Positions 8,050 to 16,300 of a DNA stretch of 38,893 nt are shown piece by piece; the stretch's first letter is position 1; every line of letters begins with the position of its first letter. Made by a program: the position numbers and the translations under genes. The notes beneath the pieces were generated by a model. The model was not told the origin of the DNA and made no database searches. It saw only the letters and a list, made by a program, of their open reading frames with translations. Source of the stretch: Bacteroidota bacterium (GTDB taxonomy: Bacteria > Bacteroidota > Bacteroidia > Bacteroidales > FEN-979); NCBI GenBank assembly GCA_026391795.1, contig JAPLDI010000046.1, positions 1-38,893 of the forward strand, written 5' to 3'.

Positions 8050-9411
8050 ATGAAAAGCATCAACCCAACCACGAACCATGTCATCCGGGAATACCCGGAA
8101 CATTCTTCATCCGAAGTCAGGAAAATCATTGAAGATGTTCATTCCGAATGGCTGACCTGGAAAGAAACAACTTTTGAATACCGTTCCGGTTTGCTTAAAA
8201 GTGCTGCCCGTATCCTGCGCCAGCGGAAAGAGACCTACGCGCGGATGATGACGGAAGAGATGGGCAAGATCATCCGGGAATCGATGGCTGAGATCGAGAA
8301 ATGTGCTGTTACCTGTGACTACTACGCGGAGAATGGGGCGGAAATTTTACAGGACCGGATAGTTGTTTCTGATGCATCCCGTAGCCTTGTCGTATTTCAG
8401 CCGCTGGGGGTCATTCTTGCGGTGATGCCATGGAACTTTCCGTTCTGGCAGGTGATACGGTTTGCAGCTCCTGCCATCATGGCAGGAAATGCAGCTGTCC
8501 TCAAGCATGCATCCAATGTCCCCGGCTGCGCCCTTGTCCTTGAAGAAATTTTCCGTGATGCCGGCTTTCCTCACGATCTCTTCCGAACGTTGATGATTCC
8601 TTCAAAGCAAGTGCACGAAGTTATTGCAAATCCCAGGATCGTTGCCGTGACGCTTACAGGTAGTGAAGCTGCAGGAAGCGAGGTTGCAGCATTCGCCGGG
8701 CAGCACATAAAGAAGAGCCTCCTTGAGCTGGGAGGGTCCGATCCGTTTATCATCCTCGAAGATGCAGATTTGGAAAAAGCTGTCAGAACAGCCATTCCAG
8801 CACGAATGATCAACCAGGGACAAAGTTGTATTGCTGCCAAACGATTCATTGTTGTTGAAAAACATGCTCACGAATTTGAAAACCGGATAAAAACCGCACT
8901 GGAATCGCTCAAACCCGGCGACCCGCTGGATCCTTTAACAGATGTTGGTCCGCTTGCACGTCCTGACCTTGTAGCAGATCTTGACCGGCAGGTCCATCAA
9001 TCGGTGGAGGCAGGCGCCCGGCTGGTAACCGGCGGAGCACCTTTAGCCAGGCCGGGGTGCTACTATGCTCCTACCCTCCTGGCAGATGTCAGGAAGGGAA
9101 TGGATGTTTACGGGCAGGAAACCTTCGGTCCCGTAATCGGAATCATCTCTGTGAAGGATGAAAAAGAAGCTGTTGCCGTTGCCAATGATTCGGAATTCGG
9201 GCTTGGCGGAAGTGTCTGGACACAGGATCTGGCACACGGCGAGGAAGTGGCCCGGAAAATTGAGTCAGGCGCAGTCTTTGTTAACGGCCTTGTTAAATCC
9301 GATCCTCGACTGCCCTTCGGGGGAGTGAAAAAATCCGGTTATGGACGGGAATTGTCAGACTTTGGTATCCGGGAGTTTGTGAATGTAAAGACGATCTGGG
9401 TTGGCATGTGA
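8050..9411 (+). CDS. NAD(P)-dependent aldehyde dehydrogenase, succinate-semialdehyde dehydrogenase type
   Basis: A 453-residue aldehyde dehydrogenase. The transition-state asparagine is N129 in PWNFPFW, the general base is E226 in LLELGGSDPF, and the catalytic cysteine is C260 in NQGQSCIAAKRF. The C-terminal PFGGVKKSGYGRE segment is conserved. Length and the short N terminus (MKSINPTTNHVI) match the GabD1-like subgroup that oxidises succinate semialdehyde to succinate, but substrate cannot be fixed from sequence. A clear AAGGAG ribosome-binding site (about 8039-8044) precedes the ATG. There is no GABA transaminase or other gab gene nearby. The stop codon is followed at once by a tandem heptamer repeat. 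Confidence 0.88.
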   Translation: MKSINPTTNHVIREYPEHSSSEVRKIIEDVHSEWLTWKETTFEYRSGLLKSAARILRQRKETYARMMTEEMGKIIRESMAEIEKCAVTCDYYAENGAEILQDRIVVSDASRSLVVFQPLGVILAVMPWNFPFWQVIRFAAPAIMAGNAAVLKHASNVPGCALVLEEIFRDAGFPHDLFRTLMIPSKQVHEVIANPRIVAVTLTGSEAAGSEVAAFAGQHIKKSLLELGGSDPFIILEDADLEKAVRTAIPARMINQGQSCIAAKRFIVVEKHAHEFENRIKTALESLKPGDPLDPLTDVGPLARPDLVADLDRQVHQSVEAGARLVTGGAPLARPGCYYAPTLLADVRKGMDVYGQETFGPVIGIISVKDEKEAVAVANDSEFGLGGSVWTQDLAHGEEVARKIESGAVFVNGLVKSDPRLPFGGVKKSGYGRELSDFGIREFVNVKTIWVGM

Positions 9412-9439
9412 TGTGGGATGTGGGATGTGGGATGTGGGA
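9412..9439 (+). repeat. Tandem heptamer (TGTGGGA) x4 after the aldehyde dehydrogenase stop
   Basis: Four perfect copies of TGTGGGA start on the base after the TGA stop codon. The stop region itself (ATGTGA) looks like a degenerate first copy. Confidence 0.92.
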
Positions 9440-9481
9440 TGAAATAAGTGAAGGAGTCACAGAGAATGAAACTTTAACACC

Positions 9482-10087
9482 ATGGCTATGAATGACAAAA
9501 GAGGGATACTGCAGCAGCTGGCTACCATGGAAAGGGTGGTTATTGAACTCGGGTGCGGGTCGGCCAGGCAGGTAAAAGAGGCAATCGGGATCGATCAGAT
9601 CGATTATGATTCGGTGGATATCGTCTGCAACCTGGAGGAGGGACTTCCGTTTTTACCCGACAACAGCGTTGACATCATCTATTCTTTCCACTTACTGGAA
9701 CATCTCCCGGACCTGGGGTTTTTCATGTCTGAAATATTCAGGGTCCTGAAACCGGGAGGAAAAACCATAGGTACCGTGCCCCATTTTTCAAACCCTTATT
9801 ATTACAGTGATTACACACACAAGACTCCGTTCGGGCTTTATACTTTCTGCTATTTTGCACCCCAAACCCCTTATCAGAGGAAAGTGTTGCTCTATCAAAA
9901 GGATATCAGGTTTAAAATAAACAGTCAGGAAATCATATTTTACTCACCATTTATCCTCATCAACATCTTCCGTAAGCTCTACGGAATCATTTTTAATGCA
10001 GGGATTTTTATGCAGGAGTTCTACGAAGGGAGCCTAAGCAAGATCTTACCTGCACATGAGATTTCATTTGAGCTTGAGAAGAAGTGA
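9482..10087 (+). CDS. SAM-dependent class I methyltransferase
   Basis: A 201-residue Methyltransf_11-type protein. Motif I is IELGCGSA (residues 21-28) and is followed by the acidic loop GIDQIDYDSVDIVCNLEEGLPF. The post-motif segments SFHLLEHLPD and RVLKPGGKTIGTVPHFSNPYY are standard for the family. The C-terminal part (about residues 115-201) is rich in aromatic and hydrophobic residues and might contact membrane or lipid; the substrate is unknown. Relatives are often found in polysaccharide loci, but none is adjacent here. The start could be the ATG at 9482 or at 9488. The gene is separated from the aldehyde dehydrogenase by a 70-base gap with a tandem repeat. Confidence 0.8.
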   Translation: MAMNDKRGILQQLATMERVVIELGCGSARQVKEAIGIDQIDYDSVDIVCNLEEGLPFLPDNSVDIIYSFHLLEHLPDLGFFMSEIFRVLKPGGKTIGTVPHFSNPYYYSDYTHKTPFGLYTFCYFAPQTPYQRKVLLYQKDIRFKINSQEIIFYSPFILINIFRKLYGIIFNAGIFMQEFYEGSLSKILPAHEISFELEKK

Positions 10088-10141
10088 AAGATGCTTAAGG
10101 GCGAATGATGTTTTTTTCTTTTATGTTATCCGGGAACTTCT

Positions 10142-10149
10142 TACTTTTG
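10142..10149 (+). promoter_or_regulatory. -7 promoter element of tRNA-Met
   Basis: TACTTTTG matches TAnnTTTG exactly and ends 13 bases before the first base of the tRNA. A T-rich stretch lies upstream but there is no clean TTTG box. Confidence 0.6.
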
Positions 10150-10162
10150 CACCCTTAAAAAC

Positions 10163-10236
10163 GGCGAGGTAGCTCAGTTGGTTAGAGCGTCGGATTCATA
10201 ACCCGGAGGTCACGAGTTCAACTCTCGTCCTCGCTA
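10163..10236 (+). tRNA. tRNA-Met (CAT anticodon), elongator type
   Basis: A 74-base cloverleaf: acceptor GGCGAGG pairing with CCTCGCT (a G-U at 1-72), D arm GCTC/GAGC, anticodon loop TTCATAA, T arm ACGAG/CTCGT with TTCAACT, and discriminator A. The anticodon stem lacks the three G-C pairs of initiator tRNA and has an A-C opposition at 31-39. CCA is not encoded. The features fit elongator tRNA-Met; a tRNA-Ile with a modified CAT anticodon is a less likely alternative. Confidence 0.92.
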
Positions 10237-10241
10237 CAATA

Positions 10242-10277
10242 AAATCCTGTACCGGTTTCCGGATAGGATTTTTTTAT
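10242..10277 (+). terminator. Intrinsic terminator after tRNA-Met
   Basis: An interrupted hairpin (AATCCT/AGGATT outer stem, CCGG/CCGG inner stem, loop TTT) runs into seven T residues, six bases after the tRNA. The next 146 bases to the YbjQ-type gene hold nothing I recognise. Confidence 0.8.
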
Positions 10278-10423
10278 ATACCTCCATTCATTCCAATAGA
10301 ATCACACTGGACCCAGAATCTTTACCTGAGGGAATCTGTTTTTGCAGGGTGCTGAATCACGGGATTCTCCCCGGGACACCTAAACTGTTGAAGAAGGATT
10401 AGACCTCTTATCCTGAAAAGCTG

Positions 10424-10747
10424 TTATTGAACAATTACAGCTGTGCCATAGCAGATCACCTCCGTAACCCCGCTTGTCACTTCTGTTGTATCATACCGGA
10501 TCCCGATAACGGCATTCCCGCCAACCTGTTCGGCGTGCTGAATCATTACATGAAAAGCATCCATACGTGTTCGCTCGCAAAGTTCAGTATACAGGGTAAT
10601 GTTTCCCCCGGCCAGAGTCTGAAAAGCTGCTCCGATATTACCAAATATTGACCGTGAGCGGACGAGGACCCCCCTCACCACCCCCCGGTTTTCGATCGTC
10701 TTATACCCCGGCAGTTCAAATGCCGTTGTTGTCATCTTTATATCCAT
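10424..10747 (-). CDS. YbjQ/UPF0145 family protein
   Basis: A 107-residue protein of the YbjQ (UPF0145) family, annotated in databases as a putative heavy-metal-binding domain. The family pattern is clear: [20 protein letters not shown] at the N terminus, the middle segment [17 protein letters not shown], and the C-terminal [21 protein letters not shown]. Members form a small pentameric fold; their cellular role is not settled. An AGGA sits 4 bases before the ATG at 10747; an internal ATG at 10735 is an alternative. The gene is divergent from the amino-acid permease with a short shared promoter region. Confidence 0.88.
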   Translation of the reverse strand: MDIKMTTTAFELPGYKTIENRGVVRGVLVRSRSIFGNIGAAFQTLAGGNITLYTELCERTRMDAFHVMIQHAEQVGGNAVIGIRYDTTEVTSGVTEVICYGTAVIVQ

Positions 10748-10766
10748 ACTATCCTGTTTTAAATAT

Positions 10767-10774
10767 CAAAGTTA
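10767..10774 (-). promoter_or_regulatory. -7 promoter element of the YbjQ-type gene
   Basis: Read on the minus strand, TAACTTTG matches TAnnTTTG exactly, 19 bases before the start codon. No clean TTTG box is seen further upstream. Confidence 0.5.
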
Positions 10775-10792
10775 AGGGAATATTTTAAAAAA

Positions 10793-10800
10793 TACTTTTA
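10793..10800 (+). promoter_or_regulatory. Possible -7 element of the permease gene
   Basis: TACTTTTA differs from TAnnTTTG in the last base only. It lies 74 bases before the likely permease start at 10874 and is back to back with the minus-strand element at 10767. Confidence 0.35.
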
Positions 10801-10873
10801 TCTTCGGCGAATGATTGCGAAAAAAGCTGTGACGCTTTACGCGTCGCGTGCTTCGCATAATATTAATTCGCCT

Positions 10874-12337
10874 ATGAACAACGAGCATACCTTCAGAAAA
10901 AGCCTGAATCTTTTTGATTCAACTGCCATTGTTGTCGGATCGATGATCGGTTCGGGGATTTTTATTGTAAGTGCAGACATCGCCCGGCAGGTCGGGTCCC
11001 CCGGTATATTGCTGGGGGTCTGGATCATCACTGGTTTTCTGACGATCTGCGCGGCACTCAGTTATGGCGAACTCGCCGGGATGTTTCCGAAAGCAGGAGG
11101 CCAGTACGTTTACCTGAAAGAATCCTACAACCCGCTTGTCGGGTTCCTCTATGGCTGGACGTTGTTCCTTGTGATCCAGACAGGAACCATCGCTGCCGTG
11201 GGTATGGCTTTCGCCAAATTCCTTGGGGTCCTTCTCCCCTGGGTCTCTGAATCCGTGATCTGGTACCAGTTCAGATTCGTTAAATTCGGCCCGGCCCAGA
11301 TCGTAGCGATTCTTTCAATTGTAATACTGACGTGGATCAACACCCGCGGCATCAAGCAAGGTAAGAGGATCCAGAACGCATTTACAAGCGGGAAATTTCT
11401 CTTGTTGCTCCTGTTTATCCTGGTTGGACTAATCTTCGCTTCCAATTCCGAAGCCATCAGAGAGAACCTTAAGATTTTCTGGAACCCTGTTCAGGATCTC
11501 CGGACCGACCCTTCCACAGGCATCAACCCACCTCCCACGCCATTAACAGGATTTGCAATCATCGCGGCAATGGGTGTGGCAATGGTGGGCTCCCTGTTTT
11601 CTTCCGATGCATGGAATAATATAACCTTTACGGCCGGGGAAGTCATCAACCCGAAAAAAAACATTCCGATGAGCCTGTTTCTCGGGACATCGATCGTAAC
11701 CATTCTCTACCTTGCCGCCAATGTTGTATACCTGACTGCCATTCCGCTCCGGGGGAACGAGGAAGCCTCCCGGGTCTTCAACCAGGGGATGCAATTTGCC
11801 ATGTCTGACAGGCTCGGTACAGCAACCATCTCTGGGCTCTTTGGGTTTTATGCCCCTCTGATCATGGCCGGTTTCATCGTGATCTCCACCTTCGGATGCA
11901 ACAACGGACTGATCCTTTCGGGAGCCAGGGTTTATTATGCAATGGCGGAAGACAAGCTGTTCTTCAAAAAGATTGGCCGCCTGAACGATAACGGCGTACC
12001 TGCCACCGGACTCATTGTTCAGTGCATCTGGGCATGCCTGCTCTGTTTGTCAGGAACGTATGGTCAACTGCTCGATTATGTTGTGTTTGCCGTCCTGATC
12101 TTTTATGTCCTTACCATTGCAGGTATTTTTATTCTCAGAAAGACCCGGCCGGAAATGGAAAGACCTTACAAAGCCTTTGGGTTCCCTGTCATACCAGCCA
12201 TTTACATACTGATCGCAACCTTTATCATGGGAATCCTCCTTTTCTACAAGAGAGATTACACCTGGCCGGGACTGATCATTGTTCTGCTCGGTATTCCTGT
12301 TTATTTCTTCTGGTACAAACGTAAACCGTCAAATTAG
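10874..12337 (+). CDS. APC-family amino-acid permease
   Basis: A membrane protein of 487 residues with about 12 hydrophobic segments, the layout of APC-superfamily amino-acid transporters. The first transmembrane helix carries the family's unwound substrate-binding motif GSMIGSGIFI, and SYGELAGMFPKAGGQYVYL follows in helix 2. The open frame extends upstream to 10811, but that extension is not hydrophobic or conserved-looking, and MNNEHTFRKSLNLFDSTAIV from 10874 is a normal beginning. Substrate cannot be assigned. The DUF3108 gene starts 24 bases downstream, so they may be co-transcribed. Confidence 0.9.
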   Translation: MNNEHTFRKSLNLFDSTAIVVGSMIGSGIFIVSADIARQVGSPGILLGVWIITGFLTICAALSYGELAGMFPKAGGQYVYLKESYNPLVGFLYGWTLFLVIQTGTIAAVGMAFAKFLGVLLPWVSESVIWYQFRFVKFGPAQIVAILSIVILTWINTRGIKQGKRIQNAFTSGKFLLLLLFILVGLIFASNSEAIRENLKIFWNPVQDLRTDPSTGINPPPTPLTGFAIIAAMGVAMVGSLFSSDAWNNITFTAGEVINPKKNIPMSLFLGTSIVTILYLAANVVYLTAIPLRGNEEASRVFNQGMQFAMSDRLGTATISGLFGFYAPLIMAGFIVISTFGCNNGLILSGARVYYAMAEDKLFFKKIGRLNDNGVPATGLIVQCIWACLLCLSGTYGQLLDYVVFAVLIFYVLTIAGIFILRKTRPEMERPYKAFGFPVIPAIYILIATFIMGILLFYKRDYTWPGLIIVLLGIPVYFFWYKRKPSN

Positions 12338-12361
12338 CGTTACTATCCTTTTAACCTGCTC

Positions 12362-13177
12362 ATGGTGCGTTTCTATCTTTTTCTTTTTCTTTCACTGCTG
12401 GTTGTAACCGGGCTGCATGCCCAATGCTACAAGGAGAATCATGTCTTTAAAGACGGAGAGTTCCTCTCATATGAGGTATCGTACAATTGGGGCCCGATCT
12501 GGGTGGATGCAGGCCTGGTGACCTTTTCCATCGACCAGGACAAATATGCAGGAAAACCTGCCTGGCACCTGAAAAGTTCAGGAAAGACTTACAAATCGTA
12601 TGATTTCTTCTTTAAGGTGACCGATTATTATGATGCATGGGTGGATCCTGATTCCTTTCATCCCTATGAATTCAGAAGATCTGTCTCTGAAGGAGGCTAT
12701 CGCCTCCTGAATACGCTCCGGTATGACCGTACCGGCCAGACAGTCTATTCAAGCACGAAAACCAATAACAACCCGGTCAGGTTTGATACCCTGAAGCCCG
12801 GGGCTTGTGTCCACAATCCTCTATCGGCTGTTTATTTTGCAAGGACCCTCGACATCTCCAGCCTGAAGCGCGACGCAAGGATTCCGGTAACCGTGCTCAT
12901 CGACGACAGCACCTATTCCATCTACATCCGCTACCTGGGTAAAGAAGTTGTGAAAAACAGGGATGGCCAGCAATACCGGTGTGTCAAATTTTCAGCCAAA
13001 ATGGTGGAAGGAACTATTTTCAGGGGTGATGAAGATGTGATGGTTTGGGTTACCGATGATGAAAACAGGATTCCTGTCTACATCGAAGCAAAGATCCTGG
13101 TAGGGTCTGTCAAAGCCTATTTAAAGGAGATGCGAGGACTCAGGAACCCCTGTTCATCCCTGGTAAAAAATCCTTAA
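12362..13177 (+). CDS. DUF3108 domain-containing exported protein
   Basis: A 271-residue protein with a signal peptide at residues 1-20 (FYLFLFLSLLVVTGLHAQ) and probable cleavage after HAQ. The rest matches the DUF3108 pattern: an early FKDGEFLSYEVSYNWGPIWV, then DAGLVTFSI, and later WVTDDENRIPVYIEAKILVGSVKAYL. These are periplasmic or outer-membrane-associated proteins of unknown function, predicted to be beta-rich. A CY pair just after the signal peptide and a C near the C terminus might form a disulfide. It follows the permease closely. A palindromic repeat separates it from the convergent beta-helix gene. Confidence 0.82.
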   Translation: MVRFYLFLFLSLLVVTGLHAQCYKENHVFKDGEFLSYEVSYNWGPIWVDAGLVTFSIDQDKYAGKPAWHLKSSGKTYKSYDFFFKVTDYYDAWVDPDSFHPYEFRRSVSEGGYRLLNTLRYDRTGQTVYSSTKTNNNPVRFDTLKPGACVHNPLSAVYFARTLDISSLKRDARIPVTVLIDDSTYSIYIRYLGKEVVKNRDGQQYRCVKFSAKMVEGTIFRGDEDVMVWVTDDENRIPVYIEAKILVGSVKAYLKEMRGLRNPCSSLVKNP

Positions 13178-13180
13178 CAC

Positions 13181-13244
13181 ACATGGCTTGCCCTGGCAGG
13201 AATCCCAACATGGCTTGCCCTGGGCTTAAGCCCAGGGCAAGCCA
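13181..13244. repeat. Direct repeat plus 34-bp perfect palindrome
   Basis: The 16-mer ACATGGCTTGCCCTGG occurs at 13181-13196 and again at 13208-13223. The second copy runs into a perfect palindrome at 13211-13244, centred on TTAA at 13226-13229, with 17-bp arms of the form TGGCTTGCCCTGGGCTT. It lies between the convergent DUF3108 and beta-helix genes. There is no U-tract on either side, so a classical intrinsic terminator is unlikely. The unit resembles dispersed palindromes I recall from environmental genomes. The remaining 94 bases to 13338 hold nothing recognisable. Confidence 0.9.
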
Positions 13245-13338
13245 ATTGAAGTGTACAAATTCTTTTGATAAGATTTGTCGGCATCACGGATCAATGAGCA
13301 ATATAGCAGGCAGGGGTAGTAGCAATAAATAATATATT

Positions 13339-16300
13339 TTATTGCTCCAACAGGGTCTTTGTTCCAGTCGTGATATTTTTAACTTCAAGAATCTGATCCG
13401 GATTGACTTTTAGTGTTCCGTCAACATTAAGTGATCCTCCGGCATTGAGCGTCACCCCGACTGAGTTGTCGATGGTCAGATTGTAAACTTCGTTGTTCAG
13501 AAATGCATTATCCATGATCGTCTGAGATGAGCTGCCTGCATAAATCACTTCCGTGATGTGTGTCGTGGCATCGAGACGACCAGAGATGGCAGACAATGAA
13601 TTCAGGACCCGCAGCGTTCCGTAAAGCTCGACATTCGAAGTGTTGTTGACACTTAAGTTATAGACATTGTTGTTCAGAAAACCTCCTGCAGGGATCGTCT
13701 GGTGCAGGGTGCCGGCAAACTCCACAGTGGAACTCCCTGAAGATGCATCCATCTGGGCACCTCCCGTGAAAATCAATGCTCCCCTTATCGTCAGCTTGTG
13801 GCCATTGGTGACCAACCGGTAGGTCGACTGCCCGTTTGTTATATTGTTTACGGTTATGTCTCCGGGAAGGATGCAATGATTAGCGGGGGCATCATCGAAG
13901 ATAAGGTTGCTGCCGGACAAGGGGACGATGGTTGAGGTCCAGTTGGAAGCAGTAGACCAGTCAGTGCTGGAGAAGCCTTTCCACTTGTTAAGACTCTCCC
14001 ATGCCCCGACCACCGGCAGAGTCCTGGTAACGCCTGCATAATCCGTTGTGATGCCGGTTCCGCTGGCCCCTGCCATGTTGGAGGTAGTTTTATAATCCGT
14101 GGCAACAGCAGACCCCGGATTTACAATCAGGGGATCAGAGCTGGAACTGTTGGCATCCAGTCCCGTTACGATGGGGACGCTTGATTTATTGGCACCTCCG
14201 TAGTATCCGGGCATTCCTCCTGTTCCGCTGACAAAATAGTCGTTATTGTTTATTGTAAGACCTGTCGTATTGCCGTACCCAAAGTAGGCGGCATAATGGA
14301 GACTGGCTCCGCCGGTAGTTGATCTTGCATTCATAAAGATGTTGTTCCTGAAATTCCTTGTGTTGGGATTTGAATAGATGCTGTACAGGGCATAGGACAT
14401 TTCCGTTGCTCCTGCTGCCGCACTGCCGCTTATATAAACCGTGTTATGGTAGAGGTTCAGTGTTTGATTGGAAAATCCCGGATCAAAAATACCAAAGAAC
14501 CGGGTATCTGAATTCACTCCAAGGCTGATGATGTTATTGGAAAATGTGTTATTCCCCTGGTAGTTCTCAATGCCATAGATCCGCGCTCCCACGGTGGCCA
14601 CATTGACGGTCAGATCATGAATAAAATTGTTTGAAACCACGTTGGACTGGGATGAACTCCCGGCAAAGAATATTCCCTCGACAACCCCGACAAAGGAAGG
14701 GCTCGATGTCGTATTCGACAGGTAAGCTATCGTGTTCCCGCTCACCGTGTTTTTATTTGTATTTATCCAGGTTATAATACCGCAGGCAGATGGCTGTCCT
14801 GCGGATATATTATCAACATTTGAAATCGCCAGGTTACGGATGGTGTTGTTGCTGATGGTATTTGTCCCGTTGCCTGCATAGATACCTATGATTTCACCAA
14901 TAGTACCGATGGTTGAATTGGTGGTTCCGTTGGTAAGGTTGGCGATGGTATTCCCGCTCATGATGCTTGTATTCGGGTTACCATTGTAGATCCCGTAGAC
15001 AAACTGGTTGGATCCAGAACTTGCCGAACTCGCGTTGATGCTGTTCGCAGTTGTTGTACTGCCAATGATGTTATTGCTGAAAGTGAAGGATGACCCGGTG
15101 TTGTTGTTGTATATGCCGTAGATATTCGCATCACTGGCAGCTGCATTGACACTGGTTATGGACCCAACCTGGTTGTTCTGGTAATTCACGGCACCCCCGT
15201 TTGAATTGTATATCCCGTATATGTTTGCACCTGCCGTACCGGCGGTGTATGTGATCGAACCCGTGCCTGTGGGTGCACCTATTGTATTTCCGACGGTTGT
15301 TCCGACATTGACGGCGCCGGCGAACACATACATCCCGTACCATTTTGCATTCAGGGAATTGCTCCATTCAAAATTCTGTATAGTATTGCCCTGGATGGAA
15401 CCGCTCAGGACAGATACATAGATCCCTATAAAAGTGTTATCACCGGCATTCGTTTTGGTCCAGGCCGCACCTCCGCATTGGGGGGCTGAACCCCCGATGT
15501 AGTTCCCGGAAACATCAATGGTGTTGGATGCACCGTCCAGGTATATTACAGAGTATGGTACATTTGCAGCCGGAACGAACGAGGTCGTTTCGTAAAAGCT
15601 GTTTCCGGTTATGCTCCATGCCGGGGTGGTGCTATGGGCCAGGTAAATGCCTCTGGAAGCCGTTGACCGGTTGAAAAAGTCATAAATGTTGTTGTTGCTG
15701 ATGGTGTTCCCATTGTTGTAAGGCACATCCGCATGGATTGCATTGAGGGGCCGGTTTGCATCGGCAGCATTGGTTATGTTGTTGTTGGTTATAAAGTTGC
15801 TGTTGTTTCCTGAGACGTTTCGCAAAGAGAGAAAAACAACGCCGGATGTCGGACTGGTTTCAGATCCTTTAAGAGTGCAATACTTCACCGTATTCGACGA
15901 AGCATCATTGATAAACCGGATGGTCGAGGTTCCTGCAGTTCCGGATGTGCTTGTATTTGTTATTACAAGATCTTTTGAATTTCCGGAGGCATTGACCCGC
16001 CCGTCGATGGTAACATTAACAGCCCCGTTGAGATCCAGCAGCGGCGAAGCAAAATTTCCGGAAACGAAAAGCCCGGTCACAGTTGGGAAGACGTTGACTG
16101 ATGAATAGCTCGAAACACCGTTGTAACCGCTCTGGTAAAGCACGGCGGAGGACGGCTCGATGGTGCTGCCGGTAATCCTTACTTCAAGGATCCCGGTATG
16201 GGTTCCTGCGTTGATGGCCCCGAAGGCATTTTTTACATCAGGATATCCTGCCTGAAGAATTCCTCCTGTCCATACTTCTATATTCTGGGTCTGCCAGGCA

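Noticed and set aside
13181-13244. Insertion-sequence remnant
   Set aside because: There is a palindrome and a short direct repeat but no transposase fragment or target duplication that I can see.
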